Under the pieces are notes generated by a model that worked only from the letters and a program-made list of their open reading frames with translations, ran no database searches and was not told where the DNA came from. The position numbers and the translations under genes were made by a program. 64,000 nt of DNA. Source: Erythrobacter sp. AP23. Its GTDB lineage: Bacteria; Pseudomonadota; Alphaproteobacteria; Sphingomonadales; Sphingomonadaceae. The stretch spans positions 62,001 through 126,000 of the forward strand of contig NZ_LNBY01000012.1 in the NCBI RefSeq assembly GCF_001542855.1, written 5' to 3'. Positions 1 to 8,677 of the stretch are shown here, in pieces (positions within the stretch are counted from its first letter, which is position 1; each line of letters begins with the position of its first letter).

Positions 1-1
1 G

Positions 2-88
2 TCGAGCGTATTCGTGACGATGATCACCGATTCGATGGGCTTCTTCGCCTTCCTCGGCCTGGCCGTGGCCAGCGGGATCGTCGGCTAG
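2..88 (+). CDS. C-terminal fragment of a probable MgtE-family magnesium transporter
   Basis: The window opens inside this gene. Only 28 C-terminal residues and a TAG stop remain. They form one hydrophobic helix containing DSMGFFAFLGLA, which resembles the last membrane helix of MgtE Mg2+ channels, where a short polar turn (TD/VD) leads into a GF-FLGLA helix at the extreme C-terminus. MgtE imports Mg2+ across the inner membrane under control of cytosolic CBS domains; none of those domains is visible here. The call rests on this short stretch only, so another polytopic transporter is possible. Confidence 0.55.
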   Translation, partial: SSVFVTMITDSMGFFAFLGLAVASGIVG

Positions 89-100
89 CCATCCTACACA

Positions 101-123
101 TGGACCGGGTGTAACACGGTCCA
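101..123. repeat. Short palindrome, copy A (7-bp arms, 9-nt loop)
   Basis: TGGACCG and CGGTCCA flank a 9-nt loop (GGTGTAACA), followed by an A-run. An element with identical arms, a related loop (CATGTTACA) and the same GGnAAAAAA-like flank lies at 41262-41284. Both are intergenic. The A-run is on the wrong side for a rightward terminator. Function unknown: operator, small repeat or structured RNA are all possible. Confidence 0.6.
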
Positions 124-262
124 GGGCGAAAAAAGCTGCGGGTCGGAATTGGGCCGTGAAATGGAGGGTTTGTGCGGCCTTCGGGGTAATCCGGGCGGGC
201 ATCTGGCGAGCCTGCCCTTGTAGGGGGCCTGTAGGAAAGCGATGAATTCCATCCCCTGCTTG

Positions 263-359
263 CGTCACCCCGGCCTCCGAGCCGGGGTCGGGGCTGCCTT
301 CAATTTCTGATTCGTCGGCGCGCAAGAAGCACCGGCCCCGGATCCAGTCCGGGGCGACG
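263..359. repeat. Dispersed REP-type inverted repeat, copy 1
   Basis: Begins CGTCACCCCGGCCTCCGAGC and ends with CCGGGGCGACG, so the outer ends are inverted. Each end also carries its own small GC-rich hairpin (ACCCCGG/CCGGGGT type). Three further copies are at 35004-35092, 42052-42145 and 57030-57115. This is the common intergenic repeat type of alphaproteobacteria. It fills most of the 89-394 gap between the mgtE end and the DUF1489 gene; the rest of that gap holds only palindrome A. Confidence 0.8.
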
Positions 360-394
360 CTTGAGATATGGATGGGAAGCGCTACATCCTCCTC

Positions 395-784
395 ATGCCG
401 CTCAACCTGACCAAGATCGCCTTCGGCGCGCAAAGCTATGGCGATATCGAAAGCTGGTATGCGCAGCGGCGCAGCCCCAACCTGACCACACGCTATCGCC
501 CGACCAAGTGGGAGCAGTGCATCGGCGGCTCGCTCTACTGGATCCACCAGCACGCCATCGTTGCGCGCAGCGAGATCCTCGGCTTCAGCGAAACCAAGGA
601 CGGGCGCTGGTCGATCGACCTCAAGCCCGAACTGGTGCGCGTGCACCCCCGCCCCAAGCGTGCGCACCAGGGCTGGCGCTATCTCAAGGGCGATCCGCCG
701 CGCGATCTGGCGCCCGGCGAAGACATCGGCGACGCGCTGCCGGGCAAGCTGGCGGGCAAGCTCGAACGGCTCGGCCTGATCTGA
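395..784 (+). CDS. DUF1489 family protein
   Basis: A 129-residue protein beginning MPLNLTKIAFGA, the usual start of DUF1489 (COG5458) proteins, which are small, soluble and of unknown function in alphaproteobacteria. The conserved C-terminal VHPRPKRAHQGWRYL segment is present. An in-frame ATG at 368 would add nine residues (MDGKRYILL) not typical of the family, so 395 is preferred. No strong ribosome binding site is seen for either start; a GGGAAG lies 15 nt upstream of 395. It stands alone, in front of the chemoreceptor gene. Confidence 0.8.
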   Translation: MPLNLTKIAFGAQSYGDIESWYAQRRSPNLTTRYRPTKWEQCIGGSLYWIHQHAIVARSEILGFSETKDGRWSIDLKPELVRVHPRPKRAHQGWRYLKGDPPRDLAPGEDIGDALPGKLAGKLERLGLI

Positions 785-955
785 ATCTCTCGCTGCAGCG
801 CACAAGTGCTTGTTTTCGCGTATTTGCGACTGAAGTGCGACCGTTAGATTTCTGAATTAAGTCACTGCTTTTGCAGGTTTTTCCTGATTATGCTTTACGC
901 CTTGGCAAGGTCTGCCGACTAGATCGCGGCTGACTTCAACAGCGCAGCGTTTCCC

Positions 956-2743
956 ATGTCCCTCCACCCGCAATTCGCCGACGCCTTCATTCGCGAAGCC
1001 GATCCGAAACCTTCGGTCGAGCGTGCCGAACCGATCCAGTCCGAAACCACAATCGAGGCGCGGCGAGGCGGCGGAGCTTTCGAACGCTTCGGCCTCATGC
1101 GCGCCAGTATCTCTGGCAAGGTGCGGGTTTTCGCCCTGTCCTTCACGCTGATCCTCATGTTGCTCGGCACCATACTCGGCGTGGCACAGGCGGTACTTAC
1201 CGAACGATCCGATCGGGCTGCGGTTACCGCTTCGCGTGCCATGGCTGCATCGCAATTGGCCACGTCGATTGCCGAAAGCCGCTATTTCGCCTCGCGCTAT
1301 GCCGCCGATGGCGAACCCGCGACGATCGCCTCCGCCTTTGCGACGCTGGCCCAGGCGCGCGATGAGATCGATGCCACGATCGCGCTCGAGGGGGGCGACA
1401 GCGGCTCGCGCGAGCAAATGGAATGGCTCGTGACGCAGGTCGAGGGCTTCGAACCCGAATTGCGCGCTCTACAATCCTCGATAAACGCGCACGGCCCCTC
1501 CGCCACCGGCAACGCACTCGCCGATGCGATCGACATCAGCGGTGATCAGCTGGCGCAGCAGGCCGCCGGCATCGAGGCGGCACTGGTGGCGCAATCCGAC
1601 GCGGCCCAGCGGTCGCTCGACACTTTCAAGACCTGGACCATGATCGTGGCGCTGGGGCTGATCGCGGGGTGCATTGCGCTGGTTCATTTCGGCGCGCAGG
1701 CGCTCTCCCGCCAGGTATCGGGCTCGCTCGCGGAGATTACGGGGGCCATGACCCGGCTGGCGAGCGGCGACCGTTCGATCGCGATCCCCGGCACGGGCCG
1801 CGCGGACGAAATCGGCGAAATGGCCCGCGCGCTGGTGGTGTTTCGCAAGAGCGCCGATGCGCTGGCCGATTTGCAGCGCAGGGCGCGCGAGGAGCAGAAT
1901 GCGATCCTGCGCCGGCTGGTCGACAATTTCCAGGGCGGTGTGGGTGAAGTGGTCGGCGGCGTCGCGCAGGCCTCGCGCGAGTTGCAGTCGACATCGAGCG
2001 ACATGGCCGGGGCTGCGACACAGACCATCGGCTTCGTCGAACAGGTCTCGCGCGATATGTCGGAAACGCAGGTCGGCGTCACCGCGGCCGCCGCGGCGAG
2101 CGACCAGTTCGCCATGTCGGTGGCCGAGATCGGTCGCCAGGCGGGCAATTCGGCAAGCGTGGTGCAGGACGCGCGGCAGTCCGCCGAAGTGGCCGATGGA
2201 AAGATGGCCGAGCTTGCCAGCGTGGCCGAGGAAATCGGCGAAGTCGTCGACCTGATCGGCGCGATCGCCGACCGCACCAACCTGCTCGCGCTGAATGCTT
2301 CTATCGAGGCAGCGCGGGGCGGCGAGGCGGGACGCGGCTTCGCCGTGGTCGCCTCGGAAGTGAAGGAGCTCGCCCGGCAGACCCGCGAGGCCACGGGCAA
2401 TGTCGCATCGCGCATCGTCGGAATGCAGGTCATGACCCGCGAAAGCGTGGACGCGCTGACCCGGATCGGCGAGCGCATCCGCGAAGTCGAACTGACCGCG
2501 ACCGCGATCGCGCAGGCGGTCGACGAGCAATCGGTTTCGAGCCGCGAACTGGCCCGCAATCTCGACCTCGCCGCCAATGGCGTCGAGAACATCGGGGGCG
2601 GCATCGCGCAGATCGGCGATATGGCGCGCAGCACGGGGGCGGCCGCGGACAAAGTGCTCGCATCGGCAGACACGCTCGACGGTACGGCGCGCGATCTCGA
2701 TACCCGCTCGCAGGAGTTCGTGAACTCGGTTCGCGCGGCCTGA
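956..2743 (+). CDS. Methyl-accepting chemotaxis protein
   Basis: A 595-residue inner-membrane chemoreceptor. After a hydrophilic N-terminus of about 55 residues there is a first membrane helix (about 56-80), a roughly 145-residue periplasmic helical sensor, a second helix (about 227-247), a HAMP domain, and a long coiled-coil signalling domain. The hairpin tip [20 protein letters not shown], the CheA/CheW contact site, is intact near residue 441. The protein would pass ligand signals to CheA. No che genes are nearby, so it is an orphan receptor, and the ligand cannot be guessed. No classical C-terminal CheR-binding pentapeptide is visible. Confidence 0.93.
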   Translation: MSLHPQFADAFIREADPKPSVERAEPIQSETTIEARRGGGAFERFGLMRASISGKVRVFALSFTLILMLLGTILGVAQAVLTERSDRAAVTASRAMAASQLATSIAESRYFASRYAADGEPATIASAFATLAQARDEIDATIALEGGDSGSREQMEWLVTQVEGFEPELRALQSSINAHGPSATGNALADAIDISGDQLAQQAAGIEAALVAQSDAAQRSLDTFKTWTMIVALGLIAGCIALVHFGAQALSRQVSGSLAEITGAMTRLASGDRSIAIPGTGRADEIGEMARALVVFRKSADALADLQRRAREEQNAILRRLVDNFQGGVGEVVGGVAQASRELQSTSSDMAGAATQTIGFVEQVSRDMSETQVGVTAAAAASDQFAMSVAEIGRQAGNSASVVQDARQSAEVADGKMAELASVAEEIGEVVDLIGAIADRTNLLALNASIEAARGGEAGRGFAVVASEVKELARQTREATGNVASRIVGMQVMTRESVDALTRIGERIREVELTATAIAQAVDEQSVSSRELARNLDLAANGVENIGGGIAQIGDMARSTGAAADKVLASADTLDGTARDLDTRSQEFVNSVRAA

Positions 2744-2810
2744 AAACGGGGCGCAAATTCGGAACTGGCCCCATGAGAGAACCGTTGGTCGGACAAAGGA
2801 GAATGCTACC

Positions 2811-3056
2811 ATGCCCGAACGCCAATCGCGCCATCCCGACAACGAACTGATCGAGGAAATCACCGAAGGTGCCACGCCCTACCAGCAGGGTTCGGCCGGC
2901 GGCGAGGTCAATCGCCGGGTCGGCAAGCGCGGTGAGGAAAACCGCGCCACGGACCCGGAAAATCGCGAGCCCGAAGTCGGCTCGGACAACCCACGGCAGG
3001 ATGCGAAGAAGGGCGACAAGACACTCGCCGCAATGCAGGATTCGCGCGGCAGCTAG
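2811..3056 (+). CDS. Small hydrophilic protein of unknown function
   Basis: An 81-residue, highly charged protein (Glu, Arg, Asn, Asp, Gly rich) with no hydrophobic core, probably disordered. AAGGAG lies 9-10 nt upstream of the ATG, a good ribosome binding site, so the gene looks real. Its TAG stop shares the palindrome CTAG with the stop of the convergent SDR gene. I do not recognise a domain. Its composition resembles hydrophilic stress-type proteins, but that is only an analogy. Confidence 0.65.
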   Translation: MPERQSRHPDNELIEEITEGATPYQQGSAGGEVNRRVGKRGEENRATDPENREPEVGSDNPRQDAKKGDKTLAAMQDSRGS

Positions 3057-3841
3057 CCGCCGGTCAGGCGAGCGATGGCGTCCCGAACGTCGTTGTCGTC
3101 GTCGCTGCCGTATTCGGAATAGCTGGCGCGTAGCGCGTCCATTCGCTCGTCGATCCGCTTGAGGTTCGAGCGATGGCTGACGACGAAGCGCCGCCGTGCA
3201 AGCAGTTGCGGGACGACGAGGTCGGCATATTCGCCGACATCCATCCCATGCTGCATGACCCGCGCGTCGCCGAAGGGGGTGAAGACCCAACCCGGAACGA
3301 TCGTGCCTGCGTGGACATGGTCGGGCAGGTCCTCGCGCATGCTTTCGGTAAGGCCGAGCACGGCATGCTTGCCCGCGATATAGGCGGCGGTCTGCGGCGC
3401 GGCGCAGAAGAAGCTGTTCTCGCTGCCGGTGTTGTAGATCGCGCCCGGCACGTCCTGGTCGATCATTCGCGGCGCGAAGGCGCGGCAGCCGTACCAAACG
3501 CCCCAGACATTGACGTCGAAATGCCGCCGCGCTTCGGCCGGGTCGACCTCCCACAGCCTGCCTCGCGGGCCGCCGGCCCCGGCATTGTTGAGCAGCAGTT
3601 CGACCGTGCCGAGCCGGTCGAAGGCCGCATCCGCCAGGGCATCGACCTGCGCCGGGTCGGAGACATCGCACGGCTGCGCCAGGGCGCCCTCGATTCCCGC
3701 CGCTGCTTCGTCCAGCCTCTCGCCCGGCAAGTCGGCGAGCAGTACTCGTACCCCCCGCCCCGCCAGCCGCTGCGCGATTGCGAACCCGATCCCCGAAGCG
3801 CCGCCGGTAATGACCGCGTTTGCCGGGACCCAATCGCTCAC
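3053..3841 (-). CDS. SDR family NAD(P)-dependent oxidoreductase
   Basis: A 262-residue classical short-chain dehydrogenase. GGASGIG (about 13-19) is the Rossmann dinucleotide loop, NNAG is the strand-4 motif, and YIAGK carries the catalytic Tyr and Lys, with a Ser a few residues upstream. An Asp (LLADLPG) at the end of beta-2 suggests NAD(H) preference. It starts at a GTG whose last bases overlap the TGA of frnE (GTGA), so it is the third gene of the nudC-frnE-SDR operon. The substrate is unknown. Confidence 0.88.
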   Translation of the reverse strand: MSDWVPANAVITGGASGIGFAIAQRLAGRGVRVLLADLPGERLDEAAAGIEGALAQPCDVSDPAQVDALADAAFDRLGTVELLLNNAGAGGPRGRLWEVDPAEARRHFDVNVWGVWYGCRAFAPRMIDQDVPGAIYNTGSENSFFCAAPQTAAYIAGKHAVLGLTESMREDLPDHVHAGTIVPGWVFTPFGDARVMQHGMDVGEYADLVVPQLLARRRFVVSHRSNLKRIDERMDALRASYSEYGSDDDNDVRDAIARLTGG

Positions 3842-4521
3842 GCCGGCACCTTCTCCGCCACCCGCCGCAGCGCGTCGGCATAGGCTTCGGGCGGCTGGGC
3901 GCCGGGGATCATGAATTTGTTCTCGACGATCATCGCGGGCACGCCGGTGATGTTGAGATCCCAGGCGGCGCGCTCCTCGGCGCGGACCTTGTGGGCGAGT
4001 TCTTCGCTCGCGAGCGCCGCCTCACAAGCGGCGCGGTCCAGCCCGACGCTCTCGGCGACATCGAGCAGCACAGCGTGATCGGCAATCTTGCGCCGCTCGT
4101 TGAAATGCGCCCGGAACAGCGCGAGCTTGAGCTCGGTCTGCTTGGCGGGGCCGTGCTCCTCGCCCGCCCAGGTCAGCAGCTTGTGCGCATCGAACGTGTT
4201 CCACATCCAGCGCTGCGGTTCCGGATCGGGCCCCTCGTAATCGAGCGATACGCCCGCGCCCTGCGCAGCCTCGCGCATGCGGCCTTGCACCGCCTTGGAC
4301 TGTTCGGGGGTGGAACCGTATTTACGCGCGATATGCGCGGTGCTTTCCTCGCCTTCGGGCGGCATGTCGGGGTTGAGTTCGAAAGCATGCCAGCGGACAT
4401 CCGCCTCGATCTCGCCTTCGAGCTGTTCGAGCCCCTTCTGCAGGCTCCCCCAGCCGACCAGGCACCAGGGGCACATGACATCGGACCAGATATCGATCCG
4501 CAAGGTTCTCGGTTCGCTCAT
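3838..4521 (-). CDS. frnE: FrnE-like DsbA-family oxidoreductase
   Basis: A 227-residue thioredoxin-fold protein of the FrnE branch of the DsbA family. The N-terminal strand IDIWSDVMCPWCLVG contains the CPWC active site. No signal peptide is present, so it acts in the cytoplasm as a dithiol/disulfide oxidoreductase or isomerase; GVPAMIVENKF is the cis-Pro loop region. The ATG at 4521 overlaps the nudC stop (ATGA), so the two are translationally coupled. An upstream in-frame start would read into nudC and is not preferred. Confidence 0.88.
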   Translation of the reverse strand: MSEPRTLRIDIWSDVMCPWCLVGWGSLQKGLEQLEGEIEADVRWHAFELNPDMPPEGEESTAHIARKYGSTPEQSKAVQGRMREAAQGAGVSLDYEGPDPEPQRWMWNTFDAHKLLTWAGEEHGPAKQTELKLALFRAHFNERRKIADHAVLLDVAESVGLDRAACEAALASEELAHKVRAEERAAWDLNITGVPAMIVENKFMIPGAQPPEAYADALRRVAEKVPA

Positions 4522-5375
4522 CTCTTCACCCACCACTGCATCAGGTGATGCGCAATAGCATGGCGCGGCGGGCAGCGGAAAGGACCGTTCCCGGCCAGCG
4601 CGGCTTCCACCTCCTCGCGCGTATAGAAATTGATCTCCGCCATCTCGGTCTCGTCGATGGTCAACTCGTCACTGTTGGCATGGCTATGGCAGCCGATCAT
4701 AAGCTGGCTGGGGAAAGGCCAGGGCTGGCTGGCGATATAGGACACATCGCGCACCGTGATGCCCGCTTCTTCCAGCACTTCGCGGTTCACCGCTTCCTCG
4801 ATGTTCTCGCCCGGTTCGACGAAACCGGCGAGCGCGGAGAATGCGCCTTCGGGCCAGCCGAGGCCGCGCCCCAGCATCAGCCTGCCATCATATTCGACCA
4901 GCATGATCGTGACCGGATCCGTGCGCGGGAAATGGCTTGCCCCGCATCGGCTGCACTCGCGTTGCCAGCCGCCCTTGGCGATGCTGGTGTCGCCGCCGCA
5001 TTGCGCGCAGAAGCGGTGCCGCGCATGCCAGTCGGTCAGGCTGCGCGCGCCGCCGTAAATCGCCAGGTCGTCGGGCCGCAGTGTCGTCATCAGCGACCAC
5101 AGCTGCGGATTGGCCATGCGCGGGCTGGCATCGCCCCTGGGCGGCACGGCGGCGAAACAGGGCTTGCCGTCGTCGAGGCCGAGGAAGCACAATTCGGCAT
5201 CCTCGGGCGCATCGGCGAGCGTGCCCCAGACCAGCCCGCCATCGTCGCCGATCGCAGGCATCAGCCCGTCCAGCGCAAGCAACCGCGCCTTCCAGTTCAT
5301 GTATCCTGCCAGCCGTTCGGGGTCGGCACGCACGTGGTCGGCGCGGTCGAGGCGCGAGCCGGTAAACGCGAGCAT
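4518..5375 (-). CDS. nudC: NAD(+) diphosphatase NudC
   Basis: A 285-residue Nudix hydrolase that cleaves NAD(H) to NMN(H) and AMP and can remove NAD caps from RNA. Order: N-terminal domain; zinc ribbon with CAQCGG and CSRCGA; Nudix box GFVEPGENIEEAVNREVLEE; then the NudC-specific region with SQPWPFPSQLM, the SQPWPFPxS motif. All key residues are present. It is the first gene of a leftward operon with frnE and an SDR gene, separated by 3 bp from the serine hydrolase upstream. Together these suggest a small redox/NAD housekeeping unit. Confidence 0.95.
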   Translation of the reverse strand: MLAFTGSRLDRADHVRADPERLAGYMNWKARLLALDGLMPAIGDDGGLVWGTLADAPEDAELCFLGLDDGKPCFAAVPPRGDASPRMANPQLWSLMTTLRPDDLAIYGGARSLTDWHARHRFCAQCGGDTSIAKGGWQRECSRCGASHFPRTDPVTIMLVEYDGRLMLGRGLGWPEGAFSALAGFVEPGENIEEAVNREVLEEAGITVRDVSYIASQPWPFPSQLMIGCHSHANSDELTIDETEMAEINFYTREEVEAALAGNGPFRCPPRHAIAHHLMQWWVKR

Positions 5376-5378
5376 GGC

Positions 5379-6689
5379 TTACGCCTTCGCGGCTTGCATC
5401 GCGGCCAGATCCTTGCCCACCGCTGCGGGAAAGCCGGTATGGATCGGATAGGCTTCGGACGGCATATATTGCGTCATCAGGGTCGCGCGCAGGCCGGCTT
5501 TGAAATTGACGAAGGCGACGGTGCCCGCCGCCCCGCCCCAGCCATAGGCGCCGTCGGTCACGCGGCCGCCCGCACCGAAGCCCTGTCCCTCGACCCAGGT
5601 GCCCTCGGTGGTCGCGGTCGTGGGCAGCAGGTTCGACGTGCCGACGCGTACCGCCAGTTCGCCCATCACGCGCTTGCCGTCGATCGTGCCGTAGCCGAGC
5701 AGCATCTGGAGGAACCGGTCGTAGTCGCGCGGGCTCGACACCAGCCCCGCCCCGCCGAAGGGGAACGGCGGCTCGTCGAGATAGATCGAGGCCCTGGCCG
5801 GGTCCATCGGCAGCGGGGTGTTGTTCATAATGCCGTAATTGGTAGTAAAGCGCCCGACCTCGCTTTCGGGAACGGTGAACCAGGTACTGGTCATGCCCGC
5901 GGGCTCGAAAATCTGCGTGCGCAGGAATTCGTCGAACGCCATGCCGCTGGCGACTTCGATCACGCGGCCGAGCAGGTCGAGACTGACCGAATAGCTCCAT
6001 TTGGTGCCCGGTTGCAGCACCAGCGGCAGTTCGGCGAGGCGATCGGCAAAGGTATCGAGCCCGGTGACCGCCTGCCCACGGCCGAGGCCGGGGATCGGCA
6101 GGCGGCTGACCTGCCCCGGCACCAGTCCTCGCTCGGTATAGGCGGCGCTGATCGGCCCCTTCTGCACGATATTGTACCCCAGCCCTGCGGTATGGGTGAG
6201 AAGCTGGCGCACGGTGATCGGGCGCTCGGCGGGTACCAGATCGGTCAGCGACCCGTCGTAGGTCCTCTGCACCTGCATATTCGCATAGGCGGGAAGCAGT
6301 TCAGCGATCGGCTGGTCGAGACCCAGGCGGCCCTCGTCGATCAGCATCATCGCGGCCATGCCGGTCACCGGCTTGGTCATCGAATAGATGCGATAGAGGC
6401 TGTCCGCATCGACCTTGCTCGGCCCGCCCAGCGCCAGCGTGCCGCGCGCGATATGAAGCGGATCGGCGCGGCCCCAGCCAAGCGTGGCGATCATGTTGGC
6501 GACCTTGCGCTCGGCGACGTAGCTATCGACCATGGCAGTAACGTTGCGCCAGTTCGCGCCATAGTCGCGGGCGGTGGCCATCCGCCCCATCGGCGACCCC
6601 GCCAGCGCCGCACCGGCGGCGAGCCAGGCACCCCCGCGCAGCAGCGCGCGACGGGACATTTGCGGGGTGCCGAAGCTGCGATAGGCCAT
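5379..6689 (-). CDS. Exported serine hydrolase of the class C beta-lactamase/esterase family
   Basis: A 436-residue protein with a twin-arginine signal (SRRALLRGG, then an Ala-rich core) and a beta-lactamase fold. The nucleophile motif SxxK is SMTK at 103-106 and a WSYS motif supplies the likely catalytic Tyr. LTHTAGLGYN is typical of family VIII esterases and penicillin-binding-protein-like hydrolases. Most such proteins are esterases or peptidases, so a resistance role should not be assumed. It lies 3 bp upstream of nudC and is probably co-transcribed with it. Confidence 0.87.
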   Translation of the reverse strand: MAYRSFGTPQMSRRALLRGGAWLAAGAALAGSPMGRMATARDYGANWRNVTAMVDSYVAERKVANMIATLGWGRADPLHIARGTLALGGPSKVDADSLYRIYSMTKPVTGMAAMMLIDEGRLGLDQPIAELLPAYANMQVQRTYDGSLTDLVPAERPITVRQLLTHTAGLGYNIVQKGPISAAYTERGLVPGQVSRLPIPGLGRGQAVTGLDTFADRLAELPLVLQPGTKWSYSVSLDLLGRVIEVASGMAFDEFLRTQIFEPAGMTSTWFTVPESEVGRFTTNYGIMNNTPLPMDPARASIYLDEPPFPFGGAGLVSSPRDYDRFLQMLLGYGTIDGKRVMGELAVRVGTSNLLPTTATTEGTWVEGQGFGAGGRVTDGAYGWGGAAGTVAFVNFKAGLRATLMTQYMPSEAYPIHTGFPAAVGKDLAAMQAAKA

Positions 6690-6776
6690 CCAAGTCTCTC
6701 CGAATTCCGTTTGACGGGTTTGTGCGGGAGAGGCGGGAGGGCGTCAATTGCGAATCGAAACTGTTGCAATGGCCCG

Positions 6777-6798
6777 GTGTCCTATCCATATAGGACAC
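6777..6798. promoter_or_regulatory. Perfect palindrome directly before a start codon
   Basis: GTGTCCTAT-CCAT-ATAGGACAC is a perfect 9-bp inverted repeat with a 4-nt centre. It ends on the base before the ATG at 6799, where a Shine-Dalgarno sequence would sit. Its core TCCTA-N6-TAGGA matches the paired palindromes in front of the S24 repressor (21249-21283). It may be an operator, or an RNA hairpin that blocks translation. Confidence 0.6.
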
Positions 6799-7020
6799 AT
6801 GTTCAATCTCCTCTCCATCCTGTTCGGGATCGTTTCGCTCGTGGTCGTCATTCCGGCGACCATTCCCTTCCTCGGCTGGGCCAACTGGCTCGCGCTGCCG
6901 CTGATCGTGATCGGCGTGGTGCTCGGCCAATTGTCGTCGAGCAACGGCGGGCGGAATTTCTGCCTGATCGTGCTGCTGATCGCGGCGGTGCGGCTGACGC
7001 TGGGCGGCGGGATTTTCTGA
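6799..7020 (+). CDS. Small integral membrane protein of unknown function
   Basis: A 73-residue protein with two or three membrane helices: an N-terminal helix (about 3-24), a second through WLALPLIVIGVVLG, and a C-terminal hydrophobic stretch. The ATG at 6799 follows the 22-nt palindrome immediately, leaving no room for an ordinary ribosome binding site. A start at 6748 would put the palindrome inside the gene and add a non-membrane leader, which is less likely. No family is recognised with certainty. It is divergent from the serine hydrolase gene. Confidence 0.65.
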   Translation: MFNLLSILFGIVSLVVVIPATIPFLGWANWLALPLIVIGVVLGQLSSSNGGRNFCLIVLLIAAVRLTLGGGIF

Positions 7021-7030
7021 CGACCGCTCT

Positions 7031-7094
7031 CCCGCGAAGGCGGGGGCCCCGGGCGATTTAGCGCATCGTGCCTGTGATTTCCCGCCTGCGCGGG
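7031..7094. repeat. Paired small GC hairpins between convergent genes
   Basis: CCCGC-GAAG-GCGGG at 7031-7044 and CCCGC-CTGC-GCGGG at 7081-7094 lie between the convergent membrane-protein and mutY genes. They could fold singly or with each other. This looks like a degenerate REP pair that may also help transcription end; there is no strong T-run. Confidence 0.5.
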
Positions 7095-7097
7095 GAA

Positions 7098-8117
7098 TCA
7101 CGCCATGACGAGCCGGGCCGCCTTGGCGAACAGGGTCGGCAGGCCTGCTTCGTCGAGCGTGTCGAGCGGCCACCATTCGCCCGCGCCGGCTGGCTGCGCC
7201 GCGTCGCGCTGCATGTGCACCGACAGCTCCAGCGCGAAATGCGTGAAGGTGTGGCGCACCACGCCGCCAGCTTCCCACTCACCCGCCAGGGGAGCCTCAC
7301 CCGTGCCGTCGCCGCGCGCGCTCCAGCCGTCATCGGGCAGCGCGCGCATCCCGCCGAGCATGCCCTTGCCCTCGCGCCTGACCAGCCACACCGTGCCCTC
7401 GCGCTCGATCCAGAAGGCGCTGCCCTGCCGCACCGGTTTCGCCTTCTTCGGAGCCTTCACCGGTAGACCGGCCGGATCGCCTGCCGCCCTGCCCTCGCAG
7501 CTTTGGGATAGCGGGCAAAGCAGGCACTTGGGATCGCGCGCGGTGCAGATGGAGGAACCCAGATCCATCATCGCCTGCGCGAAATCGCCTGCGCGCCGGT
7601 TCGGGGTAATGGACTCGGCTGCCGCGCGGATCGCCTTGCGCGCGCCCGGCAACGGTTCGTCGATCGCAAACAGCCGCGCAACCACTCGCTCGACATTGGC
7701 ATCGACCACCACGGCTCGCCGGTCGAACGCGATTGCGGCCACGGCGGCCGCGGTATAGGCGCCCAGCCCGGGCAATTCGCGCAAGGCAGCCTCGGTTTCG
7801 GGAAAGCCGCCGCGCCGTGCCACCTCTCGCGCGCACTTCACAAGATTGCGCGCGCGCGAGTAATATCCGAGTCCCGCCCAGGCCGCCATCACGTCCTCTT
7901 CGGGCGCAGCGGCAAGCGCTTCGACGGTAGGCCAGCGCGAAGTGAAGGCTTCGAAATAGGGCTTCACCGCCGCCACGGTGGTCTGCTGCAACATCACTTC
8001 CGACAGCCACACGCGATAGGGATCGGGCGGGGGCGCACCGGGCCGCGCGCGCCACGGCAGGACGCGCGCATGCGCATCGTACCAGTCGAGCAATTGATCG
8101 GAGACGGTGGCGGCCAC
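7098..8117 (-). CDS. mutY: A/G-specific adenine glycosylase MutY
   Basis: A 339-residue base-excision repair enzyme that removes adenine opposite 8-oxoguanine. The catalytic Glu is in SEVMLQQT, the helix-hairpin-helix is LPGLGAYTAAAVAAIAF, the catalytic Asp is in VVDANVERV, and the [4Fe-4S] cluster Cys set is CTARDPKCLLCPLSQSC (C-x6-C-x2-C-x5-C). The C-terminal Nudix-like domain that recognises 8-oxoG follows. It is divergent from dciA with only 14 bp between start codons, so the promoters overlap. Confidence 0.96.
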   Translation of the reverse strand: MAATVSDQLLDWYDAHARVLPWRARPGAPPPDPYRVWLSEVMLQQTTVAAVKPYFEAFTSRWPTVEALAAAPEEDVMAAWAGLGYYSRARNLVKCAREVARRGGFPETEAALRELPGLGAYTAAAVAAIAFDRRAVVVDANVERVVARLFAIDEPLPGARKAIRAAAESITPNRRAGDFAQAMMDLGSSICTARDPKCLLCPLSQSCEGRAAGDPAGLPVKAPKKAKPVRQGSAFWIEREGTVWLVRREGKGMLGGMRALPDDGWSARGDGTGEAPLAGEWEAGGVVRHTFTHFALELSVHMQRDAAQPAGAGEWWPLDTLDEAGLPTLFAKAARLVMA

Positions 8118-8131
8118 GCCGCGCCTATGGC

Positions 8132-8677
8132 ATGAGCGCTCCCACCATGGGAAGCGACAAGACCGGATCCGGATCGAAGAAGTACCAGCGCCCGCGCGGC
8201 GGTGGGGCGAAACCGATCAGCGACCTGATGCCGCAGATCGGACGCAGCGCCTTTCGCCGCTTCGGCTTCGTGCAGAGCTCGGTCGTCAGCCGCTGGCCCG
8301 AAATCGTCGGCGAGGTGCATGCGCGCACCTGCACGCCCGAGATGATCCGCTTTCCCCCGGGCGAGAAGTCCGAAGGCATCATGCATCTGGTGGTCAAGCC
8401 TGCCCATGCGCCACTGGTGCAGCAGGTGATCCCCGAGATCATCGACCGGGTGAACCGCTTTTTCGGCTATCGCGCGGTGGCCCGTATCAAGCTGCGGCAA
8501 GGCGAGGTTAAGCCACCGCCCGGCAGGGAAAAGCCCAAGGCGCCGCCGTCGCTCAAGCCGATTCCGATGGAATTGGGCGACAGCCTGCGCGATATCGGCG
8601 ATCCGGAACTCAGGACGGTGCTGGAATCGCTGGCGCGCAGTATGAATTCGCAAGAAGACGGGAACGAGGACAGGTGA
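8132..8677 (+). CDS. dciA: DUF721/DciA-family protein, probable replicative helicase loader
   Basis: A 181-residue basic protein with a DUF721 domain. SRWPEIVGEVHARTCTPEMI and the following strand are the usual DUF721 core, and the C-terminus is a charged, probably disordered tail with KPPPGREKPKAPP. DciA is the ancestral DnaB helicase loader in bacteria lacking DnaC/DnaI. It heads a rightward run into two thioredoxin-fold genes and smc, and its TGA overlaps the GTG of the next gene. A start at 8147 (MGSDK) is also possible. Confidence 0.85.
   Translation: MSAPTMGSDKTGSGSKKYQRPRGGGAKPISDLMPQIGRSAFRRFGFVQSSVVSRWPEIVGEVHARTCTPEMIRFPPGEKSEGIMHLVVKPAHAPLVQQVIPEIIDRVNRFFGYRAVARIKLRQGEVKPPPGREKPKAPPSLKPIPMELGDSLRDIGDPELRTVLESLARSMNSQEDGNEDR

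Noticed and set aside
1469..2875. Minus-strand frame of 468 codons across the chemoreceptor gene.
   Set aside because: The plus-strand gene has membrane helices, HAMP and the MCP tip; the antisense frame has no recognisable content.
4545..7061. An 838-codon open frame on the plus strand across nudC, the serine hydrolase and the small membrane gene.
   Set aside because: It lies antisense to genes with full catalytic motifs, has no domain or ribosome binding site, and is the usual artefact of high third-position GC.
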